Shown here one piece after another: positions 14,724 to 16,320 of a stretch of 16,320 bases of DNA. The number at the start of each line of letters is the position of its first letter. Position 1 is the first letter of the stretch. The position numbers and the translations under genes were made by a program. The notes under the pieces are model-generated. The model ran no database searches. It was not told the origin of the DNA and saw only the letters and a program-made list of their open reading frames with translations. The stretch lies in the NCBI GenBank assembly GCA_022706165.1, contig JAKJDA010000018.1:1-16320 (forward strand), written 5' to 3'. This DNA is from Candidatus Hydrogenedentota bacterium. GTDB taxonomy: Bacteria; Hydrogenedentota; Hydrogenedentia; Hydrogenedentales; SLHB01.

Positions 14724-14744
14724 GAAAGCAGCGATGGGAGAGGC

Positions 14745-16320
14745 CTACGGCGCCGCGATGGCTCCGCATTGGCGCCCCATCCAGTAGGGCAAGAACACAT
14801 CCAGGCTGGCGTATTCATACGCCGCATCGATTCCGTCTTTCAAGATGCCGGGAGAGCGCTGCCACTGATAGTCCGACAAGGGACGGTCGCGCACCAGCAA
14901 GGCGTACTGCGACAAATCGCCGTTGATGTGGGGGAAATACGCAGGATTCGCGCTTTGATCAACGTAGCGCATCCACTTTGGACCTTCCTGGAAGTCGAGC
15001 AGTCCGCCTTGCAGCGTTCCGCGGGCGACATTGTTCCATTTGTCATTCGCCGCGGCCATGTACATGGCTGAGAAGCCCGGCTGGAAGTGAGCGCTGGCCC
15101 CATACGCCCTGAACTTCGATGCGATCTGGGCCCGCCGCGAGGCATTCGGGTCGGTCTTGCTGATGACGTACATCGCCATGCAATCCAGGTTGTTGGAGAA
15201 ATAATCCATTCCGTTGAGCGGCTTGATGTTCCAGCCGACCGCCATGGCATTTTGGAACATGGTTCCATAGTTCAACAACCCCGTGAACTTCGAGTCGTAT
15301 TTGGCGTTATTGACGCCAAGACCTGCGCTCATCCACATGGTTTTGAAGCCAAAAGACACGGCATTGTAGGTGGTCTGGTTGCCCGGCGGCGGACATTTGA
15401 TGTCGAAGCCATCGTCGATCAATCGATCGAGGACGCGCTCGATAATGAGTTGCGCGTGGTACCGCGCACCGGCATCGTTCACCAAAGCCCACACGCTGAC
15501 CAGACCGAAACAGGTGCCGACATACGTGTCGCGCGAGCTGAAGCCCAGGTAAATGCGATCCAGCCACGGCCATTCGCACTGGTAATACCCGTTTCCAGTG
15601 TAGTTCAGGTAATACGTCACATACGCCGGATCGTTGTAGGGGCCTGCAAACCGCGCGATGTACCCCTGCTTCTTGGTGCACAAGGTGAGCATATCGAACA
15701 CATCCAACGTGGCGTTGATCTTGTTCAGCACGGACGGATCGCCCGTCACCGCGTACTTGTTGGCCAACGCCGCCAAATACACGCCGGTCCACGTCGCCGC
15801 GTCGCCCACGGTCTCATAACTTGTCGGATTCGATCGCGTGTAGTTGGAATACAACACGTCCACGATCTGGCCATAGCGCAAGTTGTATTGCTCGCACAAG
15901 TTCATGAAATTCTGCGCCTTCTGATGCAGCGCGATGTTCTGGCCCGGCGTCGCCTCCTGCCACGGATACCCGAAGTTTCCGTGCGTTACCTGCACCATCC
16001 AATCGTTCTGGTAGTTCGACAACGCTTTATCGAGCTCGAAGGTCGCCGTGACGCTCATGTCGCGCGTCAACGTGATCGAGACCGGATTTTCCATGCCCGT
16101 CGCATCGCCGGCCCATCCCGCGAATTTCCATCCCGTCGCAGGAACGGCCATGAGCAGCAGCATGTCGCCATCGTAATAGGGAGCCTGTGGATCGGCGTCA
16201 ATCGCTCCCTGGCCCACGACGCTCGTCGTCAACGATCGCGGAATTTGCTCGAACGTGGCGACGATGTGCGTCACGGCGGCCAACGTGACCGATTCGCTGG
16301 GATTAGCGCTGGTCAAAGCG
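14745..16320 (-). CDS. Secreted protein with InlB-type bacterial repeats and a probable alpha-toroid (glycosidase/lyase-like) domain, N-terminus beyond window
   Basis: The frame is open to the right edge, so the N-terminus (and any signal peptide) is missing; the TTG at 16316 is not a believable start. About 525 residues are visible. The first ~27 end one beta repeat (SVTLAAVTHIVATFE). A complete second repeat follows (about 28-95), with GWKFAGWAGDATG and ITLTRDMSVTATFE, the signature of divergent InlB B-repeat/bacterial repeat domains in cell-surface and secreted proteins. The remaining ~425 residues are mostly helical, with aromatic-rich segments such as DAATWTGVYLAALANKYAVTGD, NQTTYNAVSFGFKTMW and YMAAANDKWNNVARGT. 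WTGxYLAA and TGDPxVLxK helices recall (alpha/alpha) toroid glycoside hydrolases and polysaccharide lyases. I cannot name the family or catalytic residues. It likely acts on carbohydrate outside the cell (inference). Confidence 0.75.
   Translation of the reverse strand, partial: ALTSANPSESVTLAAVTHIVATFEQIPRSLTTSVVGQGAIDADPQAPYYDGDMLLLMAVPATGWKFAGWAGDATGMENPVSITLTRDMSVTATFELDKALSNYQNDWMVQVTHGNFGYPWQEATPGQNIALHQKAQNFMNLCEQYNLRYGQIVDVLYSNYTRSNPTSYETVGDAATWTGVYLAALANKYAVTGDPSVLNKINATLDVFDMLTLCTKKQGYIARFAGPYNDPAYVTYYLNYTGNGYYQCEWPWLDRIYLGFSSRDTYVGTCFGLVSVWALVNDAGARYHAQLIIERVLDRLIDDGFDIKCPPPGNQTTYNAVSFGFKTMWMSAGLGVNNAKYDSKFTGLLNYGTMFQNAMAVGWNIKPLNGMDYFSNNLDCMAMYVISKTDPNASRRAQIASKFRAYGASAHFQPGFSAMYMAAANDKWNNVARGTLQGGLLDFQEGPKWMRYVDQSANPAYFPHINGDLSQYALLVRDRPLSDYQWQRSPGILKDGIDAAYEYASLDVFLPYWMGRQCGAIAAP

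Larger units (their letters stand above)
14318..14744. other. Convergent intergenic region, 427 bases, terminators only
   Basis: The gap lies between the 3' ends of two convergent genes. It holds a terminator at each side (14343-14372 and 14692-14723). The roughly 300 bases between contain only short palindromes, such as TTTCGCGAAA at 14613-14622 and a GCGGTTT/AAACCGC pair (14583-14589, 14620-14626). No gene with an RBS or family resemblance was seen. Confidence 0.55.

Overview
The window (16,320 bases, GC-rich) is ordinary bacterial protein-coding DNA from a diderm. An lpxA gene implies a lipid A outer membrane, and two lipoproteins with lipoboxes and a GT-C-type membrane protein fit a complex envelope. 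The mix of wide intergenic gaps, an SGNH membrane-anchored protein, a secreted protein with InlB-type repeats and a diverged transketolase suggests an uncultivated lineage of the Hydrogenedentota/Sumerlaeota/PVC-adjacent kind. That placement is an inference and cannot be proven from the sequence alone. I saw no mobile element, CRISPR array, tRNA or rRNA.

Left part (1-5368). A minus-strand SGNH-like membrane protein runs off the left edge (its C-terminus is missing). A 400-base divergent gap follows, then a small plus-strand lipoprotein. Next comes a plus-strand envelope/sugar block: lpxA, a cupin sugar isomerase of the D-lyxose ketol-isomerase family, a Gfo/Idh/MocA dehydrogenase, and a left-handed beta-helix N-acetyltransferase of the WbpD/WlbB type only 12 bases behind the dehydrogenase. 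The last two look like parts of a nucleotide-sugar pathway of the 3-oxidation / 3-amination / N-acetylation kind, but no aminotransferase lies in the window. A minus-strand polytopic GT-C-like glycosyltransferase (5378-6982) converges on this block with nine bases between the stop codons.

Middle part (6983-11539). A 316-base divergent gap carries a good extended -10 promoter and a small hairpin. It is followed by the widely conserved order ftsH - folP - glmM. folP and glmM overlap by four bases (ATGA). A weak terminator-like hairpin lies between ftsH and folP.

Right part (11540-16320). The 358-base gap after glmM is the most interesting non-coding stretch. It has an extended -10 box followed at once by six consecutive hairpins, one with a 15-bp stem carrying a single bulged base. 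This looks like a structured mRNA leader or small RNA ahead of a diverged single-chain transketolase-like enzyme (11898-13799). Downstream are a Pro/Ala-rich lipoprotein containing a perfect 42-bp tandem duplication, a strong terminator, an empty convergent gap, and a minus-strand secreted protein (InlB-type repeat plus a probable alpha-toroid domain) whose N-terminus lies beyond the right edge.

The best candidates for something undescribed are the structured leader with its unusual transketolase-like gene, and the lpxA with a changed HRGT-loop sitting near a GnnA/WbpB-like dehydrogenase.
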